This document shows, one piece after another, positions 52,625 to 62,081 of a stretch of 64,000 nucleotides of DNA. The notes beneath the pieces were generated by a model, which worked only from the letters and a program-made list of their open reading frames with translations, made no database searches and was not told the DNA's origin. Source of the DNA: Tissierellia bacterium (lineage in GTDB: Bacteria; Bacillota; Clostridia; Tissierellales; Tepidimicrobiaceae); NCBI GenBank assembly GCA_012735215.1, contig JAAYHX010000016.1, positions 1-64,000 on the forward strand, in the 5' to 3' direction. Both the position numbers and the translations under genes were made by a program. How positions within the stretch are numbered: position 1 is the first letter of the stretch; each line of letters opens with the position of its first letter.

Positions 52625-53722
52625 ATGACCACAATTATTATAACAACTACAATGGTAACTGTTTTTACAGGCATATTAGCATTGCTGTTAACAATAGCTA
52701 ACAATACAATTGCCAACTATGGAGAGGTAGAAGTAGTGATAAATGATGACAAGGAATATTTGGTGCAAGGAGGAAATTCTTTGCTTTCAACCCTAGTTGA
52801 TCAGAAAATATTTATACCTTCTGCCTGTGGAGGAAGAGGAACTTGTGGATATTGTAAGGTAAAAGTATTGGAAGGGGGAGGACCAGTTCTACCAACGGAG
52901 CTACCTTGGTTAACAGAAGATGAAATTAGAAACCACATGAGGCTATCCTGTCAGTGCAAAGTAAAGGAAAAAATGAAAATTGAAATACCAGAGGAGCTGT
53001 TCAATGTTAGGGAATATGAGGCTACAGTAGAACTACTAGAGGATATGACTCCAGAGATAAAGAAGTTGAGATTAAGGTTGAAAGAAGGAGAAGAAATTGA
53101 TTTTAAACCTGGTCAGTATATCCAGGTGAAGATTCCCACCTATGATGGCAACGATGAAGAAGTATACAGGGCCTATTCCATAGGAAATCCTCCTAGTGTT
53201 AAGAACTATATAGATCTGTATATTGGCTACACAGGTGGTATTGCAACTACTTACATTCATAAGTTTCTAAAAATAGGGGATACAGTCCATATTAATGGAC
53301 CCTATGGAGATTTTTACTACCATGACCAGTCGGACAGAGAAATGATAATGGTTGCTGTAGGCAGTGGCATTGCTCCAATCCTTTCTATTCTAGGCTATAT
53401 GAAGGATAACAATATACGGAGAAAGGCTACCTTTTACTTTGGGGCCAAAACACCCCAGGACTTGTTTGAGTTAGACCTAATTAGGGGATTGGAGAAGGAG
53501 CTGTATGACTTTAAGTTTATACCTACCCTATCGAGGGTGAAGGAGGAACACAATTGGACTGGAGAAAGGGGCAGGGTTAATATTGCCTTGGAAAAGTATG
53601 TGGAAAATGGGGTCAATAAAGAAGCCTATCTATGTGGAAGCCCTGGAATGATAGATTCAGTTGTAGAAGTACTTACCAAGAAAGGATTTACAGAGGATAC
53701 TATCTTCTATGACAAGTTCTAG
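52625..53722 (+). CDS. nqrF: NqrF-type NADH oxidoreductase subunit
   Basis: The 365-aa protein has an N-terminal membrane helix ([20 protein letters not shown]) and a [2Fe-2S] ferredoxin domain with [19 protein letters not shown] and a later Cys. A ferredoxin reductase module carries FAD ([21 protein letters not shown]) and NAD ([28 protein letters not shown]) motifs. This is NqrF of the Na+-pumping NADH:quinone reductase. It follows Rnf-type genes, but no RnfB/RnfC or NqrA gene is present in this operon, which is unusual. A hairpin terminator follows. Confidence 0.9.
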   Translation: MTTIIITTTMVTVFTGILALLLTIANNTIANYGEVEVVINDDKEYLVQGGNSLLSTLVDQKIFIPSACGGRGTCGYCKVKVLEGGGPVLPTELPWLTEDEIRNHMRLSCQCKVKEKMKIEIPEELFNVREYEATVELLEDMTPEIKKLRLRLKEGEEIDFKPGQYIQVKIPTYDGNDEEVYRAYSIGNPPSVKNYIDLYIGYTGGIATTYIHKFLKIGDTVHINGPYGDFYYHDQSDREMIMVAVGSGIAPILSILGYMKDNNIRRKATFYFGAKTPQDLFELDLIRGLEKELYDFKFIPTLSRVKEEHNWTGERGRVNIALEKYVENGVNKEAYLCGSPGMIDSVVEVLTKKGFTEDTIFYDKF

Positions 53723-53732
53723 CCCCTTTATT

Positions 53733-53758
53733 GGGACACTGGAAAAGTGTCCCTTTTA
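53733..53758 (+). terminator. Terminator of the redox-complex operon
   Basis: GGGACACT (53733-53740) and AGTGTCCC (53746-53753) with loop GGAAA, then TTTT. Confidence 0.85.
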
Positions 53759-53833
53759 CTAATTAAATTTTTGTACTGGAGTATAATATATGGTATACTT
53801 ATGAAATCAAGATTATTGAATAGAGGTGTAAAA

Positions 53834-54667
53834 GTGATAAGACTTGGAGAGATGCAGAGATTAAAAGTAAAGAGAAAGACCTCTGTAGGAGCCTATTTAG
53901 AAGATAAGTATGGACAGGAGGTTCTTTTGCCCAGTAAAGAAGTATCTGAGAACATGAAAGTAGGAGATATGATAGATGTTTTTATCTATAGGGATTCTGA
54001 TGATAGGTTGATTGCTACTACAAAGAGGCCCAAGATAGTACTAGGAGAAATTGGACTATTGAAGGTTGTTGACATAACTAAGATTGGGGCATTTCTAGAC
54101 TGGGGTTTAGAAAAGGATTTGTTCTTGCCATTTAAGGAGCAGACAATGAAATTGAGGAAGGGCAATAAATATTTGGTAGGCTTGTATATAGATAAAAGTG
54201 AGAGACTCTGTGCCACTATGAGAATTAAAAGGTTTTTAAGAACTGATTCTCCCTATAAGCAAAATGATTGGGTAAAAGGGACCATATACAGTATAGATGA
54301 TAAGATAGGAGCTTTTGTTGCTGTTGACAATAAATATGAAGGCTTGATCCCTAAAAAGGAAATGGTAGGCTTATACATACCCGGGGATCAATTAGATTTG
54401 AGGGTAATTAAGGTAAAAGATGATGGTAAATTGGATTTAAGCCCCAAGGACAAGATATATATCCAAATAGATAGGGATGCTGAATATATTTTAAGCAAGA
54501 TTAAGGCTAATGGGGGAGTCCTTCCATTAAATGATGATAGTTCGCCAGAGCTTATAAGAAAGGAATTAAATATGAGCAAATCTGCTTTTAAAAGGGCAGT
54601 AGGAAAACTATTAAAGGAAGGAAAAATCAAATTTGGAGATAAAGGAATAAAATTATCTGGAAACTAA
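53834..54667 (+). CDS. CvfB-family S1 RNA-binding protein
   Basis: The 277-aa protein starts at GTG 53834 after AGAGGTG; a longer in-frame ORF start lies upstream without a site. Three S1-like repeats are visible (KRKTSVGAYLED, IGLLKVVDITKIGAFLDWGLEKDLFLPF and WVKGTIYSIDDKIGAFVAVDNKYEGLIPKKEM). A C-terminal winged helix follows (LPLNDDSSPELIRKELNMSKSAFKRAVGKLLKEGKI). This matches CvfB/YitL, a conserved RNA-binding regulator of virulence and translation. A long hairpin overlaps its stop codon. Confidence 0.88.
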   Translation: MIRLGEMQRLKVKRKTSVGAYLEDKYGQEVLLPSKEVSENMKVGDMIDVFIYRDSDDRLIATTKRPKIVLGEIGLLKVVDITKIGAFLDWGLEKDLFLPFKEQTMKLRKGNKYLVGLYIDKSERLCATMRIKRFLRTDSPYKQNDWVKGTIYSIDDKIGAFVAVDNKYEGLIPKKEMVGLYIPGDQLDLRVIKVKDDGKLDLSPKDKIYIQIDRDAEYILSKIKANGGVLPLNDDSSPELIRKELNMSKSAFKRAVGKLLKEGKIKFGDKGIKLSGN

Positions 54668-54718
54668 TCACCCCTACTGAATATATTTAGTTATAAATAT
54701 ATTCTTAGGGGTGATTAG
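54664..54718 (+). other. Long hairpin that includes the ribosome site of the next gene
   Basis: CTAATCACCCCTA (54664-54676) pairs with TAGGGGTGATTAG (54706-54718), and an inner GAATATATTT pairs with its complement, for more than 20 bp. The right arm contains AGGGGTGA, the ribosome site of the ATG at 54719. No T-run follows, so it is not a terminator. Folding would hide the site. Confidence 0.75.
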
Positions 54719-54886
54719 ATGAAACATATTACCATAATGGAATATGGAGATGGTTCTACTCTTGAGGATAAGGTTAATGAATGGATAGCTAGCAATGAGA
54801 GTTCCATATTAGAGATTATAGATATTGAATACATTCAAAATGGAAGCATATGTCTGGCTACCATCACCTATGAAGAAAGAGATTGA
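54719..54886 (+). CDS. 55-aa Cse60-like sporulation-type small protein
   Basis: ATG 54719 lies directly after the ribosome site in the upstream hairpin. The 55-aa product (KHITIMEYGDGSTLEDKVN, then EIIDIEYIQNGSICLATITYEERD) has the strand-helix-strand layout of Cse60, a small SigE-controlled protein of Bacillus sporulation. The similarity is modest. It ends 11 bases before a strong terminator. Translation is probably limited by the hairpin. Confidence 0.65.
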   Translation: MKHITIMEYGDGSTLEDKVNEWIASNESSILEIIDIEYIQNGSICLATITYEERD

Positions 54887-54896
54887 TCAACCACTT

Positions 54897-54920
54897 AAAG
54901 GCCCGAGGGCCTTTTTTCAA
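54897..54920 (+). terminator. Hairpin terminator
   Basis: AAAGGCCC (54897-54904) and GGGCCTTT (54907-54914), followed by TTT. Confidence 0.9.
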
Positions 54921-55007
54921 TAAATTTATTTCCATGTCTAGAAACGTGATGTATAAAACTGATGATATAATAGAAATGAATTAATACTAGGAGAGGTGTA
55001 CATTTTC

Positions 55008-56396
55008 ATGAAAATAGAGAGGGACAAAAATGAGCTAATCCTAAGAGGAGACATGTATAAGGCTATTATTAGTATATCCCTACCTCTTGTTATTAACAAC
55101 TTTATACATACCCTTTATAACCTTGCAGATGCTATGTGGGTTAGTAGGTTAGGGCATATCGAATTTGCAGCCACTTCTTTTGTTTTTCCCGTGACAATGT
55201 TTTTTGATGCCTTGGGCAGAGGGATATCAATAGCAGGATCTTCTATCTTATCCCAATTAGTTGGGGCTTCCGACTATAAAGATGCAAACAAGTACGCCAG
55301 TCAGCTTATGGCTATATCATTGATAATTTCGATATCTATAGCTTTAGCTGGATATATTACCAGTCCCTATATAATAAGCTGGATGGGTGGAACTGGCAAG
55401 CTGGCATTGTATAGCAATACATATTTAAGAATCTGTTTTTTAGGGTTCCCCTTTATATTCATATCTTACGCCTTTAGCTCAATATTGAATTCCCAAGGAA
55501 ATACGGTGACTACAACAAAACTAAGTGCAATAAGTGCAATTGTAAATGTAGTATTGGATCCCTTTTTCATATTCGCCTTAAATTTAGGAGTTGCAGGAGC
55601 AGCTATTGCCACAGTACTATCCCAATCAATATTAGTATTAGGTGGCATATACGCAATTAACAAATATTCTAATAGTATAAAATTGGATTTTAAAGGATTT
55701 GGGTTTGATAAGCATAAACTGAGGAAAATATGGAATATTGCTTTACCTGCCAGCATTGGCCAATCAGGTGCCTCTCTAGGATTTATGGTTTTGAATGGAT
55801 TTATTGCCTCCTATGGCACAGCTACTTTAGCTGGCTTTGGAATGGGTAATAGAATTACAGATTTAATAATGCAACCAAATATGGGTATTGGTATGGGGCT
55901 TACTACCATTGTAGGTCAAAATATGGGTGCTGACCAAGTGGATAGAGTATATGAAGCTTTTAGAAAGGCAACTAGGCTGGCTATTGTTATTGGTGTTATG
56001 GGTTTAATTATATTACTGTTTTGGAACCAACCCTTGGCAGCATTATTCTTAGGAGGAGAAGATGATGTGGAAGTCTTAAGGGAAGGGATAACTTATCTTA
56101 AATTCATATCCTTCAGCATGCCTTTTATGGGAATTTATAATGTATTCCACGGATTGTTCCAGGGTTCAGGCCATACAAAGTACTCCATGTCAATGGGAAT
56201 CGGACGACTTTGGGCAATAAGGCTGCCTATGATTTCAATTTTCAAAAACTTTACCAACTTAGGCTCTATAGGCATATGGTTATCAATGAGTCTCAGCAAT
56301 TTCTTAATATGCTTATATGGATATATGATCTATAAGTCTAAGAAATGGGTAGAAAAAGTGATAGGATCTGATATAAAAGATAGGCCACTTGCTTGA
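55008..56396 (+). CDS. MATE-family multidrug/metabolite efflux protein
   Basis: The 462-aa membrane protein has twelve helices. It starts at ATG 55008, about ten bases after AGGAGAGGTG; a GTG at 54996 is in frame but inside the site. Landmarks are ISLPLVINNFIHTLYNLADAMWVSRLG, SSILNSQGNTVTTTKLSAISAIVNVVLDPFFIFALNLGVAGAAIATVLSQ and the second-half GMGNRITDLIMQPNMGIGMGLTTIVGQNMG. It exports drugs or metabolites by Na+ or H+ antiport. Substrate unknown. Confidence 0.92.
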   Translation: MKIERDKNELILRGDMYKAIISISLPLVINNFIHTLYNLADAMWVSRLGHIEFAATSFVFPVTMFFDALGRGISIAGSSILSQLVGASDYKDANKYASQLMAISLIISISIALAGYITSPYIISWMGGTGKLALYSNTYLRICFLGFPFIFISYAFSSILNSQGNTVTTTKLSAISAIVNVVLDPFFIFALNLGVAGAAIATVLSQSILVLGGIYAINKYSNSIKLDFKGFGFDKHKLRKIWNIALPASIGQSGASLGFMVLNGFIASYGTATLAGFGMGNRITDLIMQPNMGIGMGLTTIVGQNMGADQVDRVYEAFRKATRLAIVIGVMGLIILLFWNQPLAALFLGGEDDVEVLREGITYLKFISFSMPFMGIYNVFHGLFQGSGHTKYSMSMGIGRLWAIRLPMISIFKNFTNLGSIGIWLSMSLSNFLICLYGYMIYKSKKWVEKVIGSDIKDRPLA

Positions 56397-56480
56397 TTTT
56401 CATCCGGACCCTCAAAGCTATACTAATTTCTATTTGTATATGGTAAAATGATAAAAAGCCTATAAAAGGAGGCAAGTAAT

Positions 56481-58226
56481 ATGAAGCTAACTATAAGAAT
56501 TAGAAGTATAATAAATAGCCTTAAGCAAAGCTTTGAAAGATTTCCATTAACCATATTAACTTCAACAGCTGTGGTTGTTTTCTTAATAATACTTAACGAA
56601 TTAGGAAGTCAATTAACCCCAGATGGTAGAGATAGACTAATAAAGGTGACTATGACCCTTGCACTGGGCATACCCTTATCAGCCTGTATAAAGTTCATTT
56701 TTGAAAAGATGAAAGATGTTAAAGCATCTACTGTTATAATAGGATATTCCCTTGGAGTAGCCCTATTAGTCTTATATTCTTTTATATTTCTAAAGGACTT
56801 AAATTGGATAAGTATAACAAGGTACATAGGTATTTCACTATTTCTATACTTGGCCTTTTTTTACATCCCATGGTTCAAGAAAAATGAGGGATATGAGTAT
56901 TATATCATTGATATATTATTTAACTTTATTATCACCGCAGTATATTCCATTGTGCTTTTCTTGGGAATAGTAATCATCCTGTTCACTATTGTCCAGCTAT
57001 TCAATGTAGATATTCCAGACAAATTTGTACTTTATTCTTTTTTAATTATAGCAGGCATATTTGCACCCTCCTTGTTTTTGGCTAAAATTCCTGAACTAAA
57101 GGATGAATCCTATAAGATAGAATATCCGAAATCCTTGAAGATCTTGCTTCTATATATAGTGATACCATTGATTTCAGTCTATTCAATAATACTATATGTA
57201 TATTTTATTAAGATTATAGTCACAAGGAATTGGCCTCAAGGATTGGTATCCCATTTAGTGCTATGGTATTCTCTAGTCAGCGTGGCAGTTATATTTCTCA
57301 TAACTCCAATACTAAAGGACAATAGGCTAGCTAATGGATTTAAGTTCTTCTTTCCAAAGGCCATTCTGCCTATCTTAGCGATGATGTTTATATCCATGGG
57401 AATTAGAATAAATGCCTATGGAATAACGGAGAATAGGTATTTTGCCTTTGTTTTAGGCATTTGGGTTTTAGGGATAATGATATACTATTCCGCTAAAAAG
57501 AGGTTAATAAACGTAGTTATACCCATATCCTTATCAATAGTTGCATTAATATCTGTATTTGGACCTATAAGCAGTTTTTCAGTATCAAAGTTTAGTCAAA
57601 ACAATAGGCTTAAGGGCCTTTTAGAAAGAAATGAAATGCTAATAGATGGAGCTGTTTCTAAAAAGGAAGATATACCTAGGGAGGATAAAGAGGAAATAAG
57701 TGCCATACTAATGTATTTTGAAAGCAAGCATTCCCTAGAGGATGTTAAATATATCCCAGAAGGATTTAAAATCCAGGATATGAAGTCGGTTTTTGGATTC
57801 CCACATACAGCCAAGGACATATATGATGATAAATATTTTTCCTATCAAATGAACTACACAGACAGAAGAGCTTTAGATATTAAAGGCTACGACTATCATA
57901 TCCACAGTATTAGTTTAATGAATGAGCCTGTTGAGTTAGAGGGGTTAAGGGTTAGTTTAGATAATAGAATTATTAGGATTCAAGAAGATGGGGCTTTATT
58001 ATATGAAAGGGATTTAGAAGCTTATATAGATGAGTTGCTGGCAAAACAAGTTCAATTAGGCAAGCATGATTTTCTTTTGTATCCGGAAGATTCCATATTT
58101 GTAGATGAAGGTGACACAGTAGGAGTTAAGATATTGATAACAAGTTTTTCTGGTCGAGTGGATGAATTTAATGATGATAGAATAATAGATCATATAGAAT
58201 TTGAAATCTTAATTGATATTAAGTAA
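56481..58226 (+). CDS. DUF4153-family membrane protein
   Basis: The 581-aa protein has about ten to twelve hydrophobic helices in its first 370 residues, then a soluble C-terminal part of about 200 residues (from SKFSQNNRLKGLLERNEML). The N-terminal SFERFPLTILTSTAVVVFLI fits the DUF4153 opening, and the RNWPQGLVSHLVLWYSLVSVAVIFL segment lies in the conserved middle. The soluble domain alternates strands and ends ILIDIK, and may be extracytoplasmic. Function unknown. A start follows AAAGGAGGC. It is the last gene before lrgA (26 bases), possibly co-transcribed. Confidence 0.75.
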   Translation: MKLTIRIRSIINSLKQSFERFPLTILTSTAVVVFLIILNELGSQLTPDGRDRLIKVTMTLALGIPLSACIKFIFEKMKDVKASTVIIGYSLGVALLVLYSFIFLKDLNWISITRYIGISLFLYLAFFYIPWFKKNEGYEYYIIDILFNFIITAVYSIVLFLGIVIILFTIVQLFNVDIPDKFVLYSFLIIAGIFAPSLFLAKIPELKDESYKIEYPKSLKILLLYIVIPLISVYSIILYVYFIKIIVTRNWPQGLVSHLVLWYSLVSVAVIFLITPILKDNRLANGFKFFFPKAILPILAMMFISMGIRINAYGITENRYFAFVLGIWVLGIMIYYSAKKRLINVVIPISLSIVALISVFGPISSFSVSKFSQNNRLKGLLERNEMLIDGAVSKKEDIPREDKEEISAILMYFESKHSLEDVKYIPEGFKIQDMKSVFGFPHTAKDIYDDKYFSYQMNYTDRRALDIKGYDYHIHSISLMNEPVELEGLRVSLDNRIIRIQEDGALLYERDLEAYIDELLAKQVQLGKHDFLLYPEDSIFVDEGDTVGVKILITSFSGRVDEFNDDRIIDHIEFEILIDIK

Positions 58227-58252
58227 GAGCAGAAGCTGCAGGGGGTGATTAG

Positions 58253-58636
58253 TTGAAGGGTCTAAAACAACTTTGTATTGTGCTAGTGCTCTTGTCCTTA
58301 GGAGAGATCTTAAACCTGAGATTTAATATACCTATCCCTGGTACTATACTGGGGATGGTTATTTTATTGTTCCTAATGATGATTAGTGTCATAAAGCTAA
58401 AAACTATAGAGCATATTTCTTCAATTCTTTTAGATAATTTGGCTTTATTCTTTGTTCCTGCTAATGTGGGCATAATTGTATTGTATGATCAAATAAAAAC
58501 AGTATGGGTAAGATTGATTATTGTGCTTATACTTTCAACAATTATAGTAATGTCTGTAACTGGATTGACGGTACAGTTTCTAGATAGGGCTATCAGCAAG
58601 CAGAAAAAGGGGGAAAAGTATGAGAGAGTACTTTAA
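58253..58636 (+). CDS. lrgA: LrgA/CidA-family holin-like protein
   Basis: The 127-aa membrane protein starts at TTG 58253 behind GGGGGTGAT. It has four helices and the LrgA/CidA pattern: LCIVLVLLSLGEILNLRFNIPIPGTILGMVILLFLMM, FFVPANVGIIVLYDQIK and the charged C-tail. This family modulates murein hydrolase activity or exports small metabolites with LrgB. The lrgB start overlaps it by about 16 bases, but lrgB is frameshifted. Confidence 0.85.
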   Translation: MKGLKQLCIVLVLLSLGEILNLRFNIPIPGTILGMVILLFLMMISVIKLKTIEHISSILLDNLALFFVPANVGIIVLYDQIKTVWVRLIIVLILSTIIVMSVTGLTVQFLDRAISKQKKGEKYERVL

Positions 58637-59314
58637 TACACCTATTTTGGAGTAACTATAACCCTAGTAACTTTTCTAATAGGCAGGTATATAAATAAGA
58701 AAACCAGAAAAGCTATTCTTAACCCTATACTTTTATCAGCCCTGATGATCATCATTTTTTTGAGATATTTTAACATAGAATATGAAACCTATAATCAAGG
58801 GGGAAGGATTATCAGCTTTTTTATTGCTCCAGCTACTGTTGTATTAGCAGTTCCCCTGTATAAGAATATTAGACTGCTGAGGAAGAAATGGTTTCCCATA
58901 TTAGTTGGTATTGCAGTGGGAAGCTTAACAGGCCTTGTGTCTATTTTTATACTGTGTAAGCTTTTAGGCCTAGATGATATCATTATGATTTCAATGCTGC
59001 CCAAGTCAACAACTGCAGCAATTTCAATGGAAATATCCAAAGAGATAGGTGGTCTACCATCTTTATCCGTAGCTTTTACAGCCCTAGCAGGTGTTAGCGG
59101 GAATATATTGAGCCAATATGTATTTAAGGCATTTAAGATATACGATAAGGTATCCAAAGGGGTTGCTTTAGGAACGGCCTCCCTTGCATTAGGTACTGCA
59201 AAAGCTATGGAGATGGGGGAGACGGAAGGTGCTTTATCTTCCCTTTCCATATCACTGGCTGGCATAATTAGCGTGTTTTTAATTCCCTGGTTTATGAACT
59301 TATTGAGCATATAA
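58620..59314 (+). pseudogene. lrgB: LrgB-family gene with a single-base frameshift near its start
   Basis: The expected gene begins at ATG 58620 after GGGGG. It reads MREYFNTPIL then Glu and TAA (58653-58655). In the next frame, from 58649, a full LrgB sequence continues to 59314: GVTITLVTFLIGRY, then LPKSTTAAISMEISKEIGGLPSLS and a normal C-terminus. Restoring one T in the TTTT run at 58645-58648 gives MREYFNTPIFGVTIT, the family's usual start, with normal length (about 231 aa). Either the gene is truly broken, the run varies, or there is a sequencing error. Apart from that run the protein is intact. Confidence 0.8.
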
Positions 59315-59316
59315 GA

Positions 59317-59958
59317 CTAATGATACATATAGTGGCTAATTATAAAAAGCATCCATATGTGGGCAGGATAAAAGATGTAGAAAAATTTCTTTATATTGGT
59401 CCCCCTTTGACCATTGTACATGAGTATAAAGGGGAGAGAGAAAACTTGCATCCACTGTACATCTGGAATCAGCAACAAGGATGTTATAACATAGGCTATG
59501 GACATTTTCTTCTTATCCTGTTTTAAATAATAGAAAATTAATATTTGAGTAGTAGCAAGGAAGGAACCTTCTGCAATCAATGCAAGTAGGATAAAAATAA
59601 TAATCAAAAGTTTATTTCTTTCATCCTTTTCTATTTCTTTGATGAGGGACAGATTAACTGCTAGAGTAAAGAATATGTTATTTGTTATAAAGGCTTCTTC
59701 CCTAAAGGGAATCAAAAGGATTATACTGCCTACAAACATGACGAGAGCTGCTATGTATAACCTCTTAATATATTTATTCCTATCTCTAGTGTGGTCATAT
59801 CCTTCTGTTGCTAAAAAGAAAAACATAGGAGCCACAATTCTTCCAATCCACCGAAAGTAGGCTGGTGAACTTGGAATGAAGTAACCAATATGATCTATAA
59901 CCATCAATAGGGTTCCGATTACCTTTAAAGCAAAGCCGCTGAATATCTTTAAACTCAT
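59317..59958 (-). CDS. TraX-family membrane protein
   Basis: The 213-aa protein starts at ATG 59958, behind AGGAGGAAAG; an upstream in-frame start (60006) has no site. It has seven or so helices and the TraX family opening LKVIGTLLMVIDHIGYFIPSSPAYFRWIGRIVAPMFFFLATEGYDHTRDRNKYIKRL. TraX in plasmids acetylates pilin. Chromosomal Firmicute homologues lack such a target and have no known role. It converges on lrgB with only two bases between, and no hairpin. Confidence 0.8.
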   Translation of the reverse strand: MSLKIFSGFALKVIGTLLMVIDHIGYFIPSSPAYFRWIGRIVAPMFFFLATEGYDHTRDRNKYIKRLYIAALVMFVGSIILLIPFREEAFITNNIFFTLAVNLSLIKEIEKDERNKLLIIIFILLALIAEGSFLATTQILIFYYLKQDKKKMSIAYVITSLLLIPDVQWMQVFSLPFILMYNGQRGTNIKKFFYIFYPAHIWMLFIISHYMYH

Positions 59959-60085
59959 ATCTTTCCTCCTAGTTAGATTATTATTTATTATATCAGAGAA
60001 TATCAATTTTCAAAATATACAAGCTGCCATATTTTACCTAGTATGTATTTGCCCTGTGAACAGATACTACATACGAGGTGATAAG

Positions 60086-60268
60086 ATGAGCAAAGGTGAT
60101 AAGGATAGGAAGATTGATAAAAACTTCTTTAAGGAAATGAACTATGAAATAGCTGGAGAACTGGGAATTTTAGACAATGATGATATGAAAAAGAACAAGA
60201 AAATTAAAGATGTAAAGAGAAGTAAAATAGATGATGAGGATGCAGAATATATTATAAACCCTAGCTAG
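60086..60268 (+). CDS. 60-aa SASP-like small protein
   Basis: ATG 60086 follows GAGGTGATA. The 60-aa product is charged (KGDKDRKIDKNFFKEMNYEIAGELGILDN). The segment YEIAGELGI matches the conserved start of alpha/beta small acid-soluble spore proteins, where GPR protease cuts (E-I-A-x-E). The second conserved half of true SASPs (the Gly-Gly region) is absent, and the C-terminus is instead Lys/Asp-rich. It could be a divergent or short spore protein. The terminator overlaps its stop codon. Confidence 0.6.
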   Translation: MSKGDKDRKIDKNFFKEMNYEIAGELGILDNDDMKKNKKIKDVKRSKIDDEDAEYIINPS

Positions 60269-60282
60269 AGCTAGGGTTTTAG
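60256..60282 (+). terminator. Terminator overlapping the SASP-like gene end
   Basis: AAACCCTAGCT (60256-60266) and AGCTAGGGTTT (60269-60279) with loop AG, then TAG. Confidence 0.8.
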
Positions 60283-60411
60283 TTTGAATAATTATTGCAG
60301 AGGTCCTATAAAAGGGTATATAATTCAGTAAAAGAACATATTTTGGTAAAGTAAAGATTAAGTATATATTCTCTTGTATGAGAACAGGAGGGTAAAAGAA
60401 AGAGGGATAGG

Positions 60412-61398
60412 ATGAGAAAAATAAGCATGTTTATACTTTTATTGTCAACAATTATAGTCTTAGCGGCTGGATGTGCAAATAATAATGATAAACCTGAAAC
60501 CAGTATTGGCGGCAATTACATAGAGGAGGCATATAATTTAGAGGTAGAGAGTGGGGAAATTCATGGAAGTCTTATGATGCCAAAGGATGGAGACAGTTCA
60601 ACGGTGGCCCTTATAATAGCCGGATCTGGGCCAACAGATAGAAATGGAAATAATCCTTCTGCTGGTGAGAATAACAGCTTGAAAATGATAGCTGAAGTAT
60701 TGGCAAGTGGAGGCATTTCTTCAGTAAGATTTGATAAAAGGGGAATAGGAGAAAGTGCCTACTTGGTAGAAAAAGAAGAGGACCTTTTATTTGAGGACTA
60801 TGTTGATGATGTAGTAGGATGGATTGAGAAATTGAAGGAAGATGCTAGATTTCAAAAGCTTGTAGTCGTAGGTCATAGTGAAGGAGCTTTAATTGGAGCA
60901 GTAGCAGTTAATAAAACTAATGTAGATGGTTTTATTTCTATAGCAGGGGCAGGGTATTCCGCTTATGAAGTGCTGGAAAGGCAGTTAAGGGCCCAATCAG
61001 AAGAAGTATATGATATTTGTAAGCCTATAATGGATGAACTGATGAAAGGCAACCTTGTGGATAATGTACCTGAAGGCTTGTATTTTCTATTTAGACCTAG
61101 TGTTCAGCCCTATCTTATTTCCTGGTTTAAATATGATCCTCTAGTGGAGATGTCTAAAATAGAAGAGCCCGTACTTGTAATACAGGGAGATACTGACCTT
61201 CAGATAGCTGTTGAAGATGCAGAGCGATTACATAAGTCAAATCCAAATAGCAAACTGCTTATTGTGAAAGGCATGAATCATGTTCTAAAGGATGCTTCAG
61301 AAGATAGGGAAGAGAATATAGCCACTTATAGCGATCCAGATTTACCCTTAAATAAACAGTTTGCTGAAGAGCTAATCAAGTTTATAAATGAATTATAA
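60412..61398 (+). CDS. Alpha/beta hydrolase lipoprotein
   Basis: The 328-aa protein has a lipoprotein signal ([18 protein letters not shown], Cys21). An alpha/beta hydrolase domain follows: [18 protein letters not shown], the oxyanion-hole region, FDKRGIGES, and nucleophile [16 protein letters not shown]. Asp/His positions in [17 protein letters not shown] and KGMNHVLKD complete the triad. It acts outside the membrane on unknown esters or peptides. The last bases overlap the upstream part of the next ribosome site, so it is coupled to msrA. Confidence 0.85.
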   Translation: MRKISMFILLLSTIIVLAAGCANNNDKPETSIGGNYIEEAYNLEVESGEIHGSLMMPKDGDSSTVALIIAGSGPTDRNGNNPSAGENNSLKMIAEVLASGGISSVRFDKRGIGESAYLVEKEEDLLFEDYVDDVVGWIEKLKEDARFQKLVVVGHSEGALIGAVAVNKTNVDGFISIAGAGYSAYEVLERQLRAQSEEVYDICKPIMDELMKGNLVDNVPEGLYFLFRPSVQPYLISWFKYDPLVEMSKIEEPVLVIQGDTDLQIAVEDAERLHKSNPNSKLLIVKGMNHVLKDASEDREENIATYSDPDLPLNKQFAEELIKFINEL

Positions 61399-61414
61399 TA
61401 AAGGAGATGATAAG

Positions 61415-61894
61415 ATGGCAAAGGAGATTGTATTTGCAGGAGGCTGCTTCTGGGGCGTAGAGGAGTATTTTTCAAGAGTTAATGGAGTTTTAGAAACTAA
61501 AGTTGGATATGTCAATGGCCATACTGAAAATCCTACTTATGAACAAGTTTGCACTAATATTACCGGTCATGCAGAAGCTTGCTATGTAAAATATGATGAA
61601 AAAGTAGTTTCCTTGGAAGAACTTTTAAATAGGTTTTGGAGGATAATCAATCCTACCCTGTTAAATAGACAGGGGCCGGATATCGGCAGCCAGTATAGAA
61701 CAGGTATTTACTACATGGATGAGGAGGACCTGCCAACTATAATGAAGACTTTTAAGGAGCAGGAGGAAAAGTACCATGATCCTATAGTTACAGAAGTAGA
61801 GCCCCTTAGAGTCTTTTATGAAGCTGAGGAATATCATCAAAAATACCTAAAGAAAAATCCTGGTGGATATTGCCATATAGATTTAAATGCATAA
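61415..61894 (+). CDS. msrA: Peptide methionine sulfoxide reductase A
   Basis: The 159-aa enzyme reduces the S-epimer of methionine sulfoxide in proteins. The start is ATG 61415 after AAGGAGAT; an upstream in-frame start lies within the previous gene. The active-site motif is [13 protein letters not shown]. The segments [24 protein letters not shown] and [19 protein letters not shown] are conserved, and the C-terminus ends [11 protein letters not shown] with a resolving-type Cys. The neighbouring lipoprotein gene and msrA share a transcript. Confidence 0.94.
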   Translation: MAKEIVFAGGCFWGVEEYFSRVNGVLETKVGYVNGHTENPTYEQVCTNITGHAEACYVKYDEKVVSLEELLNRFWRIINPTLLNRQGPDIGSQYRTGIYYMDEEDLPTIMKTFKEQEEKYHDPIVTEVEPLRVFYEAEEYHQKYLKKNPGGYCHIDLNA

Positions 61895-61899
61895 AGAGA

Positions 61900-61931
61900 A
61901 GGATTGGCTTTTGTGCCAATCCTATCTTTTT
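61900..61931 (+). terminator. Hairpin terminator
   Basis: AGGATTGGC (61900-61908) and GCCAATCCT (61915-61923), then ATCTTTTTT. Confidence 0.85.
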
Positions 61932-61949
61932 TGCAAAAATTACTAGTAT

Positions 61950-61977
61950 TTGACAATTAATAAACAATATCTATAAA
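61950..61977 (+). promoter_or_regulatory. Promoter of the double-cubane protein operon
   Basis: TTGACA (61950-61955), a 16-bp spacer and TATAAA (61972-61977), about 105 bases before the start codon. Confidence 0.6.
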
Positions 61978-62081
61978 TAGATTATATATATTAATAATTC
62001 TTATAATTATTTTTTATTGAATTTGTAAATGATATAATGCTTTTGGTACTGTAAATTACAAAAAGCAAGGAGGATTTGGCT

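Noticed and set aside
58795-59310. 171-codon antisense frame over lrgB
   Set aside because: Shadow of the conserved LrgB frame; no ribosome site and no family features.
59320-59526. 68-codon rightward frame inside the TraX-like gene
   Set aside because: Antisense shadow of a clear membrane protein gene on the other strand.
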